Part shown: positions 8,323-17,974 of the stretch, in pieces
How positions within the stretch are numbered: the first letter of the stretch is position 1
How the letters are laid out: every line of letters starts with the position of its first letter
Source: Sediminispirochaeta smaragdinae DSM 11293
GTDB taxonomy: Bacteria > Spirochaetota > Spirochaetia > DSM-16054 > Sediminispirochaetaceae
DNA length: 64,000 nucleotides
Reading direction: 5' to 3'
NCBI RefSeq assembly: GCF_000143985.1
Contig: NC_014364.1
Location: 496,001 to 560,000, forward strand
Notes under the pieces: generated by a model
Told to the model about the DNA's origin: nothing
The model's database searches: none
Seen by the model: the letters and a program-made list of their open reading frames with translations, nothing else
Program-made: the position numbers and the translations under genes

Positions 8323-8907
8323 TTACAGTTTTTTTAGTTGCTTAAGCATAAAGAGCTTATTTGTCTCTACATATTGCTTCAGTTCCTCAAAATCATCTTT
8401 CATTTCCGTATCAGAGCCCGAAAGGACCAATACATTTGCCCGCCACCGGTACCAGAGATAGTGGCGTTGACGAATATTGATCACCCGCATGCGCCGAAGC
8501 TGGTTATCGAGGTAATCCATTAATTGAACATGATTTTCCTGCCCGGCAATATAATAGAGAGCAGTATCCGTTATGACCATTACCATCCGGGTAAAGCCTT
8601 CTCGTACGGCGGCATCATTTCGATATCCTTCTATCTTTATATCTTTGCTTCCGAGGGTAAGATCATATCCTGCTCTCCTGAGTTCTTTCCGTAGGGTGAT
8701 GACGCCGTCTCGTACTTCCTGAAGAACCTCCGGATTACTTTTGCTGGATTCGAGTCTATGTCGCCACTGCCTGAGCATGTTTTCATAGCGGGGAAACAGC
8801 TTGGTTCTGCTGAGAAATACGGTTGTTTCCGATAGGAGTCTCCATGTTGATGAGAATTTTTCCGCAAGTTCATTTGTAAGGCGCCGAAGCACTCCTTTAT
8901 CTTTCAT
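8323..8907 (-). CDS. Conserved-looking protein of unknown function, 194 aa
   Basis: Soluble, strongly charged, mostly helical protein without signal peptide or membrane segment. I do not recognise a family. Visible features are a long basic N-terminal helical region (residues 1-85) and a mixed central stretch with MVMVITDTALYYIAG (near 107-121). The C-terminus is rich in Arg, Trp and Lys. ATG has GGAG upstream. It converges closely on the sugar symporter gene (7-base gap) and is divergent from the phosphoesterase gene. Confidence 0.6.
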   Translation of the reverse strand: MKDKGVLRRLTNELAEKFSSTWRLLSETTVFLSRTKLFPRYENMLRQWRHRLESSKSNPEVLQEVRDGVITLRKELRRAGYDLTLGSKDIKIEGYRNDAAVREGFTRMVMVITDTALYYIAGQENHVQLMDYLDNQLRRMRVINIRQRHYLWYRWRANVLVLSGSDTEMKDDFEELKQYVETNKLFMLKQLKKL

Positions 8908-8979
8908 AACTCCAATATCCGCATCCTTATCCCTTTTTGCAAGAGGAATTAGCGTATAGAATGATGATGAGGAGAAAAA

Positions 8980-9705
8980 ATGAAGATACTTGTTCTTTCA
9001 GACATTCATGGAAATCGGGAGGCTCTTGAAACCGTTCTTTCCGAATGCGAGGGGGAGTATCAGCAAATCTGGTGTCTCGGTGATATTGTCGGCTATGGCC
9101 CTGATCCCAATGATTGTATTGAGATACTTGCCGGAAAGGAAGTTGTAGCGGTAATGGGAAACCATGATCTCGGTGCCGGAAGGGGAGAGAAATGGGATCT
9201 TTTTTCTCCGGTGGCGCGAACCATGATTGAATGGACGGCCGAGCGGTTGAGCGGACAAAGCAGGCACTATCTCTCTAAACTACCGGAGATCGCTTATCGG
9301 GATGGATATACTCTTGTCCATGGCAGTCCTGCAGGGCCTGTGTGGCGCTATATTCTGGATGGTCACTCGGCAGCCGAGGCTTTTTCTCTCATGGATACGC
9401 CTGCTTGTCTGTACGGGCATACCCATGTTCCGGCACTTTTTAGTCTGAGCAAACGAGCCCTCCGTTATCATCAGCCCCGTTACGGAAAAAGGATGAGGCC
9501 GCCGGGACAAATGTGGCTTGCCAATCCAGGAAGTTGCGGAATCCCTCGGGACGGCGACGGTCGTGCTGCATTTATCTTGCTCGACACAGAATCGGGTTTT
9601 TTTACTTTTCGGCGCATCGTCTATCCCAAGAATCGAACCGTGGAAAAGCTGAAGCGGCTGGGAGCGCCGTACCAATTGATTCAGCTTTTACAGTCCGATA
9701 TTTGA
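8980..9705 (+). CDS. Calcineurin-like metallophosphoesterase (YfcE/MJ0936-type)
   Basis: A 241-residue phosphoesterase with all metal-binding motifs: DIHGN (DxH, residues 8-12), GDIVGYGPDP (34-43), GNHD (near 61-64), a histidine in LVHGSP, and GHTH (near 146-149). Members of this branch hydrolyse phosphodiesters and some are bis(5'-nucleosyl) tetraphosphatase-like. The exact substrate is not determined by the motifs. ATG is preceded by GAGGAGAAAAA. A separate promoter follows it, so the downstream chemoreceptor need not be co-transcribed. Confidence 0.85.
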   Translation: MKILVLSDIHGNREALETVLSECEGEYQQIWCLGDIVGYGPDPNDCIEILAGKEVVAVMGNHDLGAGRGEKWDLFSPVARTMIEWTAERLSGQSRHYLSKLPEIAYRDGYTLVHGSPAGPVWRYILDGHSAAEAFSLMDTPACLYGHTHVPALFSLSKRALRYHQPRYGKRMRPPGQMWLANPGSCGIPRDGDGRAAFILLDTESGFFTFRRIVYPKNRTVEKLKRLGAPYQLIQLLQSDI

Positions 9706-9750
9706 TGCACTGTTTTATGTTGTTGTATTTTAGATACCAACAAAAACGCC

Positions 9751-9780
9751 TTGAGAATTTTCTCAAGAAACGGTATAATC
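9751..9780 (+). promoter_or_regulatory. Sigma-70-type promoter overlapped by a perfect palindrome
   Basis: TTGAGA (9752-9757), 17-base spacer, TATAAT (9775-9780). The palindrome CTTGAGAATTTTCTCAAG (9751-9768) covers the -35 element and part of the spacer, a classic place for a repressor or activator. The predicted start is near 9787, and the chemoreceptor GTG is at 9825. Confidence 0.65.
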
Positions 9781-9824
9781 ATTAAAAATTGTCCATTTTC
9801 TTATATCATTAAAAGGGGAAAGCT

Positions 9825-11822
9825 GTGTCGATACGGGGAAAGCTTATATTATTAGTTAGTGGCATCATCGTTGTCTTCCTGTTGGCAATCGGAGCCTATA
9901 CCATTTCAAGGATGCCTTTGAAACAGATCCAGCAGGAACGTTATGTTTTTGATGACCTGAGGACTCGATTGATGACGTTACGTGCTGAGATGAACCGTCT
10001 CGACGCAACCAGCATAGAGCAGCAATGGAAGCAGGTTCAGGAAGCAAAAGCGGCAGTTGATGAGACCTTCATAATAGTGAAAAATCTCAAGACGCTGCCT
10101 TCCTTAAACGCCAAAATCGAAAAGTCGGTTTCCATTATCCTTAGGCTCGACGAGCTGTTCCGGGAAAAATATAGTGAAACAGAAAAGCTTGTGGGGCAGA
10201 TGATGGATGCTGCGAAAGATGTCTTTGTCTTCTCCGGTTCCATCGAGATGCTAGATTTTTATACCAATGCCAGGGCAAAGTCCCATCCGAAGATCCAACA
10301 ATACCAACTTCTGATCTCCAATTTTATTTCTGCGATCTATGTTGCCGATATGAACCTCAATTCTGCAGTTGAGGTTATCGGTGAACAGTACAGTATGATT
10401 GAAGATGAAGTGGCGAAGATTGAAAAGAAGAGTACCTATACGGTTCTCGGTATCATGGCGCTTCTCTTTTTGGTTATGGTTTTTGTTGCCGTGCGGATTG
10501 CAAATACCATTGGAAAGGGCGTTATAAAAATTGAGCGTGCCATTTCCGATTTGACCGATGGTGATTTGACCGTTCGTGCCGAGGTTATTTCAAAGGACGA
10601 TCTCGGTCGCCTTAGTGCCGACCTGAATCGTTTTATCGAGGCTCTTTCAACCACCGTAGAGAATATCAAGATAACCAGCGGAGAGAATATCACCGTTAAA
10701 GAGGATCTTGTGGTCACTATCAACGAGACATCGGCATCGGTTCAGCAGATGAGTGCCGGAGCCTCTTCTATCAAAGATCAGATGTCCAAACTGGATGTTC
10801 AGATTCGGGAGTCCACGAAAGAGGTCGATGTCGTTACCGAGGGAATTGGTGGTCTGAGCGATGCTCTGAACGATCAGGTAGCCATGGTGGAAGAGTCCAC
10901 CAGTTCGGTAACGGAAATGATCGCTTCAATCGGTAATGTTGCGGATATTACCCAGAAGAAACGGGCGGCCACCGAAAAATTGGTGCAGACCGCTCAGACC
11001 GGCGGAAATCAGCTTGATGCGACCACTGCTATTATCGAAGAGATAAACGGCCGGATAGGGGAGATTCGGGGAACCACCGATATCATTCAGAATGTGGCTG
11101 CCCAGACCAACCTCTTGGCCATGAATGCCGCCATTGAGGCTGCTCATGCCGGTGAATACGGTAGAGGCTTTGCCGTTGTAGCTGAAGAAATCCGAAAGCT
11201 TGCAGAGGCCTCTTCCCTTAATTCCAAGCAGATTGCCAAGGTCATCAAAGAGATGATTGCCCGTATTCAGGAGGCAAGCGATGCCGGTTCCGCTACAAAG
11301 CGCGCCTTTGCCGATATCGATACCGAGGTCAGGGGCGTGGCGAGCAGCCTTGATGAGATCAACTCCAGTATGATGGAGTTGCAGGCTGGAGGGCAGCAGA
11401 TTCTTGAAGCAATGACAAGTCTTCAGGATGTTTCTTCGAAGGTCCGTGAAGGCGGTGATCAGATGGGTGATGCCGCCGGTACCGTCAAGGACGCCATGGC
11501 GCAGGTCGATCGTATCTCCGCCGAGGTCTTGGGCAGTATCAGCGAAATTACTGCCGGTCTTTCCGAGGTCGGTAATGCAATGATGACTGTCAGTGACCTC
11601 ACTGAAAAGGTGAGCGGTATCTCAGAGGCTATGGATGAAGCGGTTCGCTTTTTCCGGACCGAAGAAAATGAGAGAGTGGAAGATGCGGAAGAGCTTGAGA
11701 GTTTCGACGAAGAGCATGATACTCAATCTGCACTTGAAACACTTGAAGTGCCGGACTTAGCCTCTGAAGAGGTCGAAGAGGATGAAAAAAGTAATGGAAC
11801 CGAAGAGAGGGATACGGAGTAA
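9825..11822 (+). CDS. Methyl-accepting chemotaxis protein
   Basis: A 665-residue receptor. TM1 lies near residues 8-28 and the extracytoplasmic helical sensor near 30-205. TM2 (near 207-227) is followed by HAMP (230-285) and a long signalling coiled coil. The tip [20 protein letters not shown] is canonical apart from L-to-M and R-to-H changes. The C-terminal 50 residues are very acidic (Glu/Asp rich) and probably disordered. The start is GTG with AAGGGGAAA upstream; no ATG fits before TM1. It is followed 28 bases later by an MFS gene, probably in the same transcript. Confidence 0.9.
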   Translation: MSIRGKLILLVSGIIVVFLLAIGAYTISRMPLKQIQQERYVFDDLRTRLMTLRAEMNRLDATSIEQQWKQVQEAKAAVDETFIIVKNLKTLPSLNAKIEKSVSIILRLDELFREKYSETEKLVGQMMDAAKDVFVFSGSIEMLDFYTNARAKSHPKIQQYQLLISNFISAIYVADMNLNSAVEVIGEQYSMIEDEVAKIEKKSTYTVLGIMALLFLVMVFVAVRIANTIGKGVIKIERAISDLTDGDLTVRAEVISKDDLGRLSADLNRFIEALSTTVENIKITSGENITVKEDLVVTINETSASVQQMSAGASSIKDQMSKLDVQIRESTKEVDVVTEGIGGLSDALNDQVAMVEESTSSVTEMIASIGNVADITQKKRAATEKLVQTAQTGGNQLDATTAIIEEINGRIGEIRGTTDIIQNVAAQTNLLAMNAAIEAAHAGEYGRGFAVVAEEIRKLAEASSLNSKQIAKVIKEMIARIQEASDAGSATKRAFADIDTEVRGVASSLDEINSSMMELQAGGQQILEAMTSLQDVSSKVREGGDQMGDAAGTVKDAMAQVDRISAEVLGSISEITAGLSEVGNAMMTVSDLTEKVSGISEAMDEAVRFFRTEENERVEDAEELESFDEEHDTQSALETLEVPDLASEEVEEDEKSNGTEERDTE

Positions 11823-11850
11823 GGATTCCGATATTCAATAAAGGAACAAA

Positions 11851-13059
11851 GTGGATAATACTATACCCACCCTTAAGCTCCGGCTTTCGGCTATGATGTT
11901 TTTACATTATTTTGCCACCGGGGCTTCGCTTCCTCTTATGAGTCTTTATCTCAACCAGGAGCTTGGTTTTGGGGGATCCGGAGCGGGGCTGATTCTTTCT
12001 TTTGCCTCCCTGGCTGCTTTTATTTCGCCTCTTCTGGGTGCCTTTGTAACCGATCGAATCATGTCGGCCGAACGCCTTTTTGCCTTGGTTGAATTCTTAG
12101 CCGCCGTTGCAATCTTTCTTTTGTATCTTCAGCGCTCCTTTCTGCCCGTCTTGTTGTGTTATCTCTTCTATATGAGTCTGATGGTCCCCGCAACTGCGAT
12201 TTCGAATACCATTGTATTCCACCATTCACCGGATAGGGGAAATTCTTTCGGAGGAATCAGGCTATGGGGAACGATCGGGTGGGTCTGCTCCGGATGGCTC
12301 TTTAGCTTTTTCTGGCTTCGCCTCGGCAAGGGATCCGTTTCCGATGCGTTGGTAGCTACCGCCGTGGTCGATGTACTGCTGGGGATGTATGCGTTGACCC
12401 TGCCTTCTTCCCGTTCCTCTGCACCGAGGAGAAAAGAGTTGTTCCCTCGTGCGGCCTTCAAGGTCTTCACGAATCCCGGGGTCATTCTTGTCGGGATAAC
12501 TGCTTTTTTGATGCAAATAACCCAGCGTTATTACTATTTTGGTATACCTCCCTATCTCCGTTCCCTTGGCTTCAGTGATGCCGTTATGCTACCCGCCATG
12601 AGCCTTGGACAGGTTATGGAGGCGGTTAGCATGCTCTTTCTGGTGATCCTCTTTCGCTTTTTTTCCTATCGAACGGTTATGATGCTTGGGGTGACGATGG
12701 AGATTTGCCGTTTCCTCGCATTTTATCTTGGAACAAGTCCCGCAAGTGCACTCCTTGGCATCGCATTCCACGGCCCTTCGTTTGCCTTTTTTTTCACCGT
12801 CTCCTTTATATATATAAATACCTTTGCAGATAAAGAGTCGAGAGCGGGGGTTCAGCAGCTTTTTTTCTTGATTATAGAGGGCTTTGGCACTTTGGCAGGT
12901 AGCCTGCTTTCCGGCTTTGTCTATGATCGAGCTACCGGAGTGGATGGCATCGTCGATTACCACCACTTTTGGGGAGTGCCGCTTGTGTTGGCTTTTTCCG
13001 TTTTTAGCCTGACTGTACTTTTGAGGCTCATTCCGGGATTGAAATCCCGTACTCGTTGA
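11851..13059 (+). CDS. MFS transporter, nucleoside/oligosaccharide-permease-like
   Basis: A 402-residue membrane protein with 12 predicted helices. The opening (LRLSAMMFLHYFATGASLP) and the pattern of helices resemble the MFS_1-like/NHS group, which includes nucleoside:H+ symporters. The substrate is not clear. The start is GTG with AAGGAAC 5-6 bases upstream. Its last 32 bases overlap the end of the convergent response-regulator gene, so there is no room for a terminator between them and antisense interaction at the 3' ends is likely. Confidence 0.78.
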   Translation: MDNTIPTLKLRLSAMMFLHYFATGASLPLMSLYLNQELGFGGSGAGLILSFASLAAFISPLLGAFVTDRIMSAERLFALVEFLAAVAIFLLYLQRSFLPVLLCYLFYMSLMVPATAISNTIVFHHSPDRGNSFGGIRLWGTIGWVCSGWLFSFFWLRLGKGSVSDALVATAVVDVLLGMYALTLPSSRSSAPRRKELFPRAAFKVFTNPGVILVGITAFLMQITQRYYYFGIPPYLRSLGFSDAVMLPAMSLGQVMEAVSMLFLVILFRFFSYRTVMMLGVTMEICRFLAFYLGTSPASALLGIAFHGPSFAFFFTVSFIYINTFADKESRAGVQQLFFLIIEGFGTLAGSLLSGFVYDRATGVDGIVDYHHFWGVPLVLAFSVFSLTVLLRLIPGLKSRTR

Positions 13060-14341
13060 TTTTGTTCAGAAGCGTTCTGCGGGTGATGCCCAGTTCTGCG
13101 GCACTTTTTTCCCTGTGTCCGTTATTTCTCAGAAGGGCTTCCAGAATCGCTTCTCGCTCCAGTTCTCGAAGACTGCCTTTGGGAGTTTGGGGCCCTTCTT
13201 CCTGATGAAGGGGGAAATCCTTACGTTCCAGCAGCGGTGGCTCTGCAAGGATCATCGCTCGTTCGACCATATTTTCCAACTCTCGAATATTCCCGGGAAA
13301 AGAATAGTGTTGCAGCGCTTTCATTGCATCGTCGGAGAAACCCGTGATTGTTTTTCCCATGGATGAGGCAAATTTGCTGCGAAAGGTCTCGGCCAGAAAT
13401 GGAATATCTTCACGTCGTTCCCTCAGGGCAGGAAGCTGGAGATGGATGACGTTCAGCCGATAGTAGAGGTCATCTCTGAAGTCGCGCGCCTTTACCATTG
13501 CATCAAGATCCTTGTTTGTGGCGGCGATGATTCTGATATCAAGAGGGATTGTACCGGTACCGCCCACCCGCGTGACGGCTTTTTCCTGAAGTACCCTCAA
13601 TAGCTTTACTTGAAGGGCGAGAGGCGCTTCACCTACCTCGTCGAGAAAGATGGTCCCCCCATTTGAAGCTTCAAAATAACCAATTTTTCTGTGATCCGCT
13701 CCGGTAAAGGACCCTTTTTCATAGCCGAACAACTCACTTTCCATGAGGCTCTCGGGTATTCCTCCAAGATTGACCGCCTGAAAATTGTTCTTGCTGCGAT
13801 CGGAATGATTATGGAGGAAACGGGCCATTACCTCTTTTCCTGTGCCGCTTTCACCGGTAATGAGAACATTTGAGGCCGTCGGTGCCACCTTTCTCGCCAG
13901 AGAAAAAAGCTGTCGCATGGCAGGACTCTCCCCGGTGTAATCATCGTCGGTGGGTATCGTGTTGGTAAGCTTCTGAAGCTTTCGCCGCTCCAGCTCTCTT
14001 CTCAACCGAAGGATAAGTTCTTCGGGATCGAAGGGCTTTACTACATAGTCGACGGCCCCCTTCTTCATTGCCTGGACGGCATCTTCCACCTCTCCAAAGG
14101 CGGAGATCATAAAAACCGGGATATCGGGGCCGCTTTCACCGATCCACTCCAAGAGTTCGAGTCCGTTCATCCCTGGCATCTTCAGATCGGTGATGACCGC
14201 GTCAAAGTGGTGTTTCATGAGAAGCTGCTGAGCGGCAAGACCGTTGCTTGCCTCTTCGGTTTCTATGCCTTCAAGGGAAAAAAAGTGCGCTATTGATGTC
14301 CGCAGGTTTTTTTCATCATCAACAAGAAGTATGGTATACAT
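13028..14341 (-). CDS. NtrC-family sigma-54-dependent response regulator
   Basis: A 437-residue enhancer-binding protein. The receiver domain (1-120) has acidic pocket Asp8-Asp9, phosphoacceptor Asp52 and the VKPF lysine. The AAA+ domain has Walker A GESGTGKE, Walker B GGTIFLDEVGE, and a sigma-54-contact loop reading GSFTGA instead of GAFTGA. A C-terminal Fis-type helix-turn-helix ends the protein (AAELGITRRTLLNKINEYGI). It is the last gene of the six-gene operon, 6 bases after the kinase gene. The operon has its own sigma-54 promoter and twin palindromes, so autoregulation is the simplest reading. The Ala-to-Ser change in the loop is conservative. Confidence 0.93.
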   Translation of the reverse strand: MYTILLVDDEKNLRTSIAHFFSLEGIETEEASNGLAAQQLLMKHHFDAVITDLKMPGMNGLELLEWIGESGPDIPVFMISAFGEVEDAVQAMKKGAVDYVVKPFDPEELILRLRRELERRKLQKLTNTIPTDDDYTGESPAMRQLFSLARKVAPTASNVLITGESGTGKEVMARFLHNHSDRSKNNFQAVNLGGIPESLMESELFGYEKGSFTGADHRKIGYFEASNGGTIFLDEVGEAPLALQVKLLRVLQEKAVTRVGGTGTIPLDIRIIAATNKDLDAMVKARDFRDDLYYRLNVIHLQLPALRERREDIPFLAETFRSKFASSMGKTITGFSDDAMKALQHYSFPGNIRELENMVERAMILAEPPLLERKDFPLHQEEGPQTPKGSLRELEREAILEALLRNNGHREKSAAELGITRRTLLNKINEYGISIPE

Positions 14342-14347
14342 AGCTCG

Positions 14348-15619
14348 TTATCCTTTCTGGTACAGGGGAAATGTGAGACGAAAGATGGTCCCGCCCGCCT
14401 CTTTATTCCGGCATTCTATCGATCCCCCTGCGTTTTCCGCGAAGCTCTTTACCAACGATAATCCCACTCCGAAGCCGTTTTGCTTGGTGGTGAAAAAGGG
14501 ATGGAAAATTTTCTCTTTATCGTCGTAGGGAATCCCTTTCCCAGCGTCTGCAAAGGAGATCACGACACTGTTGCGAAGAAGCGATATGTCGACGCTAAGA
14601 GGGGGCGTGTCACTGCCTTGAGCCTCCCTGCCGTTTCTGAGGATATTCTCTACGGCAGAAACAAAAAGGGTTTTGTCGCAAAATATCCTGGGTGACCTGG
14701 CTTGTGTATTGTCATGGATTGTAACGGGAAAGGGCAGCCTTTGTGAACGTTCCTCAAGTAGGGGAACGAGCTCTATCGGTTCCGGCCTGCCTTTCGGCTG
14801 CTTGAGAAGCAGACGCACTCGATCGATCATATCGGAAATTCGTTCGGTCTCCTCTCCGATGATATCGAGGGAGGCGGTGAGGTCCTTATCCTTGCCGAAC
14901 TGACGGCGAAGGATCTTTTCCTGCATGCTGATGACCGCAAGGGGGTTTTTCAGTTCGTGAGTCAAGGTCCTTGCCGCAGACCCTAGTTCGGTGAGGATCT
15001 TTTTCTCTTCGAGTTCCCGTTCATAGGAACGTACTCTTCGATAGAAAATCCAGCTGCTTGCAGATGCGCCGATAAAAAGCAGGGCCCCGAAGAGAAGCAA
15101 AAACACACGCGCCCTGGATTGGAAGAGAAAGGCTCCGGTGTCGTAATCCAAATAAAGGAACAGACGCCCCTGCGATTGCATGCCGACTCTTGCCCCCCGC
15201 CCCTGGAGATTGCCTGCCCCGTTCATACCTGCTCCCCCCAGGGCCCGGAGGAGCAGAAGGGATCCCTGTTTTTCTCGTATCCACCTCTCCTGCGGTATTC
15301 CGCTCGTCCTTCCGTGGGGGGAAGAGATGAAGCGTGTTGTATCCAATTTGGATGGATATGTCCCCCTGCCGATCACTGCATGGCCGTTGCTCCCGTATAG
15401 GGCGAACCCCCTCACATGATCAGGAAGGGGCGGTGGGTCGGATACCGATGAGGTGAGCATCTGTTCCGTCAGAAAAGAAGCGATTTTTCCGACCTCTGAT
15501 TCTACCAAAAGCCTGTCGTGGCGTATGCTTTGTCTAATGAGAGAGCCAAAGCTTCCAAGTGCCAAGATCAGGGCGACAGCGGTGGTTAGTATCGGTATGA
15601 TAAATCGTTGCTGTTTCAT
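14348..15619 (-). CDS. Membrane sensor histidine kinase paired with the NtrC-type regulator
   Basis: A 423-residue kinase. TM1 lies near 6-28 and the extracytoplasmic sensor near 30-175. TM2 lies near 176-198. The H-box is LTHELKNPLAVI and the HATPase domain is in the C-terminal third (N-box ENILRNGREAQG, G-box DAGKGIPYDD, FTTKQNGFGVGLSL). The sensor carries a Gly-rich stretch (ALGGAGMNGAGNLQGRGARV). There is no HAMP or PAS domain, so sensing is likely direct in the periplasm. The layout resembles ZraS-like kinases. The start overlaps the DUF2202 stop by 4 bases (ATGA), implying translational coupling. Confidence 0.9.
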   Translation of the reverse strand: MKQQRFIIPILTTAVALILALGSFGSLIRQSIRHDRLLVESEVGKIASFLTEQMLTSSVSDPPPLPDHVRGFALYGSNGHAVIGRGTYPSKLDTTRFISSPHGRTSGIPQERWIREKQGSLLLLRALGGAGMNGAGNLQGRGARVGMQSQGRLFLYLDYDTGAFLFQSRARVFLLLFGALLFIGASASSWIFYRRVRSYERELEEKKILTELGSAARTLTHELKNPLAVISMQEKILRRQFGKDKDLTASLDIIGEETERISDMIDRVRLLLKQPKGRPEPIELVPLLEERSQRLPFPVTIHDNTQARSPRIFCDKTLFVSAVENILRNGREAQGSDTPPLSVDISLLRNSVVISFADAGKGIPYDDKEKIFHPFFTTKQNGFGVGLSLVKSFAENAGGSIECRNKEAGGTIFRLTFPLYQKG

Positions 15620-16317
15620 CGTGGGAACATAAAGTTGGGTTCGCTCACTACTCCTCGTTCGTTTTCGCTTTCTATAATAGCACGGAAAAGCTGCTGGTCG
15701 ATGTGTTTAGGAATATACCGTTTGCCTATTTGATGAAGTTGGGCGTTGAAGCTTCTTAGGTGGTTACGGCTTCCCTTGTTGAGATTCTGATAGACTATCT
15801 TGATGTCTTTGTTATCACTCTCCTGAAGCAGTCGTTCAAGATCAAAGATATCAAGATCCTCGACGGTGGCACCGACCTCAAATGCAGAGGCGAGAGAGAG
15901 CGTTCCTTCATCGAGCAATTCCTCATAAAGCTGTTTGAGATGCTTGTTGTCGAATTCTCCCGGTGCCTCAGAGCCGGGCTCCTCAAGAGCGTAGCGTGTG
16001 ATAAGCAGTTTCACCCATTCCATATGGCTTGCCTCGCTTTTGGCGATATTTGCAAAGATGGGGATATTCCATGCTTCATACAGGGCCTCGTAAAGATCAT
16101 GTGCCAGCTTCTCCTCCTCGTGCATCAGCAGAATCCCCTCTCTCTCCGACTGACTCAAAGATGCAGGTTCAATCGTTTCGAGAATTTGCGAAAGCGGGAG
16201 CGCCTCTTGGGGGGGGCCTCCTCGTTGTGCGTGGAGAATCGGTGGGAATAGCATGATGGTGATGCACAGTAGAATTCCTGCAAAGTTTGATGATAGCTGT
16301 TTCATTGGTTGCCTCAT
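15616..16317 (-). CDS. Exported DUF2202 (ferritin-like) protein
   Basis: A 233-residue protein with a signal peptide (hydrophobic to about residue 27, then AHAQ-like cleavage). The DUF2202 core has the two-helix pattern HEEEKLAHDLYEAL followed by KSEASHMEWVKLLI. It supplies the Glu and His ligands expected of a ferritin-like di-metal site. The second half contains NKGSRNHLRSFNAQL, also typical. The function of DUF2202 is not established; periplasmic metal or oxidative chemistry is inferred. It overlaps both neighbours by 4 bases. Its position between membrane ferredoxin genes and a two-component system suggests it is either an effector or a sensor accessory. Confidence 0.85.
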   Translation of the reverse strand: MRQPMKQLSSNFAGILLCITIMLFPPILHAQRGGPPQEALPLSQILETIEPASLSQSEREGILLMHEEEKLAHDLYEALYEAWNIPIFANIAKSEASHMEWVKLLITRYALEEPGSEAPGEFDNKHLKQLYEELLDEGTLSLASAFEVGATVEDLDIFDLERLLQESDNKDIKIVYQNLNKGSRNHLRSFNAQLHQIGKRYIPKHIDQQLFRAIIESENERGVVSEPNFMFPR

Positions 16318-17048
16318 TTCTGAACGTTGTCTACTTTTTTCTGGAGTAGGGCCTTGTACTGAGAGAATTCAAGGCCTGCAGCCCCAAGATGGTCTCTGAT
16401 CACCTGGTCACGGTTGCCGGCCTTAATGCCAATAACTTCCTCAATAGTTAGGGTCGTCAGTCCGGCATCGAACAGCTGACCATACGTGGTGTTCCCTTTT
16501 ATTTCCAGTGTACTCCCGGTCTCACTGGTGGGGGCTTTGGGCACCTCATTCGGGCTCTCCATTTCGACCCCGTAACGATCTTTCAGTTCGGCCCACCGTG
16601 CCTCATCAAGCTTACCTTCACGCCTAAGAAGAGCAAGGGCGGTATAGGGAAGTCTGGTATCCTCTTCAGCCTCATAGGGGATGGATGTGTAGAGACTTAC
16701 AAAGAGTCGCATGCTGTCTGTCCCCACTTCTCCTTCAGCCGGTTGCGGGTAGGCTTCGAAGCTTTTCGGCTGGGTCGTTTCGGGTTCTCCACTCACTGCA
16801 AAGACGAAGGCCTCCGCCAATTGTGCCACGGGTATTTTGAAGGCCGATTCAATATTCTCGAAGGTATATGATCCTTTTATTGCCGCCGGATCATAGGCTC
16901 CCGCAAAGGGACCGCTTTCTATTCTTGTTGGGATTTTGCTGCTTTCGGTTCGCCAGTAACCGATGATCATGGAACCGCCGATACTGAGACCGAATAAGAG
17001 GACAATCGATAGGGCAAGGATTTTCCCCGATATGTTGAACTGCCTCAT
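16314..17048 (-). CDS. Membrane-anchored partner protein of the NapH-type ferredoxin
   Basis: A 244-residue protein with one N-terminal membrane anchor (near 10-31) and a large extracytoplasmic part. Two short related motifs stand out: YTFENIESAFKIPVAQLAEAF-type (near residues 60-82, hydrophobic heptads) and TTYGQLFDAGLTTLTIEEVI (near 190-209). I know such motifs from proteins linked to NapH/4Fe-4S membrane ferredoxins, but no function is assigned. No cysteines suited to Fe-S binding are visible. The start at 17048 overlaps the ferredoxin stop by ATGA and has GGAGGGAAAGAGG upstream, so a longer reading was rejected. Confidence 0.7.
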   Translation of the reverse strand: MRQFNISGKILALSIVLLFGLSIGGSMIIGYWRTESSKIPTRIESGPFAGAYDPAAIKGSYTFENIESAFKIPVAQLAEAFVFAVSGEPETTQPKSFEAYPQPAEGEVGTDSMRLFVSLYTSIPYEAEEDTRLPYTALALLRREGKLDEARWAELKDRYGVEMESPNEVPKAPTSETGSTLEIKGNTTYGQLFDAGLTTLTIEEVIGIKAGNRDQVIRDHLGAAGLEFSQYKALLQKKVDNVQK

Positions 17049-17881
17049 GCCTCTTTCCCTCCTCCTGCAAATTCTACCGTCCGGGGAACCGGGCAGGCTG
17101 CCTCGCTTGTGCATTTCAGACAGCTGATGCACTGATGGTTGCGTACCTTTTCTGCCGTTGAGACGGTGATGTTCATGGGGCAGGCCTTATCGCAGGCCTT
17201 ACAGTTGATGCAGCTTGAATCGCGCCGCCGTATCCCGAAGATCCTTACAAGGTTGAAGAGGCCCAGGAGTGCTCCATAGGGGCAGGCGTACTTGCAGAAG
17301 GGGCGTTCTACCAAAAGCGAAAGCAGCAAAATAATGAATAGAATGACTATTCCGCTTATGGCGACTTCTCCGCTCCAGAAATTAAAAAGTGCATAGTAGG
17401 GATCATAATCGGCAAATATCAGTTTACCTGTCACTGTTGTACTATAGAGAACCCAGAGAAGAACAACATAGCGAAGGAAACGAAGGGGCCGATCGATTTT
17501 TGGAGAAAGGATCCTGTTGTACCTATTCCCAAAGATCTTCTTTCCTATCTTTCCCACGAACTCTTGAACGGTTCCGAAGGGACAGACCCATCCGCAAAAA
17601 GCGGGTCCGAAAAGAATGGCGATGAGAAAGGCTGCGATCATCAGTACGATCGACGACTCATGGATCTTTGAGATAAAGGTTCCGCTTGTGAAAAGCTGGC
17701 CCAGGGTAACTACCCCGCCAAACGGACAAACCGCATGGGTGGATGCCGAGGCAAACAGCGGGATGGTGGCCATCCCTTTCTCTTCAAGAGCATGATTAAC
17801 AGTAATAAGTGCAATCACAATAAAGAAAAAGATTTGGACGAATGTCCGAAGAGTCTTTTTTCTCCTTTTTACCTGCTTCAT
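17045..17881 (-). CDS. NapH/MauN-type membrane 4Fe-4S ferredoxin
   Basis: A 278-residue integral membrane electron carrier. Visible cysteine motifs are CPFGG (near 50), FCGWVCPFGT (near 97-106), CKYACPYG (near 197), and two C-terminal 4Fe-4S clusters (CINCKACDKACP and CISCLKCTSEAACP). Helices lie near 12-30, 75-95, 130-150 and 165-190. Family members pass electrons from the quinone pool or cytoplasm to periplasmic proteins. Here likely recipients are the anchored partner and DUF2202 proteins encoded next in the operon. The GC-rich hairpin 45 bases upstream may lower its expression relative to the first gene. Confidence 0.88.
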   Translation of the reverse strand: MKQVKRRKKTLRTFVQIFFFIVIALITVNHALEEKGMATIPLFASASTHAVCPFGGVVTLGQLFTSGTFISKIHESSIVLMIAAFLIAILFGPAFCGWVCPFGTVQEFVGKIGKKIFGNRYNRILSPKIDRPLRFLRYVVLLWVLYSTTVTGKLIFADYDPYYALFNFWSGEVAISGIVILFIILLLSLLVERPFCKYACPYGALLGLFNLVRIFGIRRRDSSCINCKACDKACPMNITVSTAEKVRNHQCISCLKCTSEAACPVPRTVEFAGGGKEA

Positions 17882-17925
17882 TCCTGTTTCTCCTTTTAAA
17901 GATGGTTATGACCTGGACAAGGAAA

Positions 17926-17951
17926 GGCGGCCCCCTCGTAGCCGGGCCGCC
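17926..17951 (-). terminator. Intercistronic hairpin, partial terminator or attenuator
   Basis: GGCGGCCC (17926-17933) pairs with GGGCCGCC (17944-17951), followed on the minus strand by TTTCC. It lies in the 93-base gap between the first gene and the rest of the operon, so read-through would set a higher dose of the first product. Confidence 0.55.
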
Positions 17952-17974
17952 CCTTGAGCTTCTGTTCCTTCGCT

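Noticed and set aside
12892-12909. Another GG-N10-GC sigma-54-like sequence (TTGGCAGGTAGCCTGCTT)
   Set aside because: It lies inside the MFS coding region with no gene start downstream on the same strand, so it is most likely chance.
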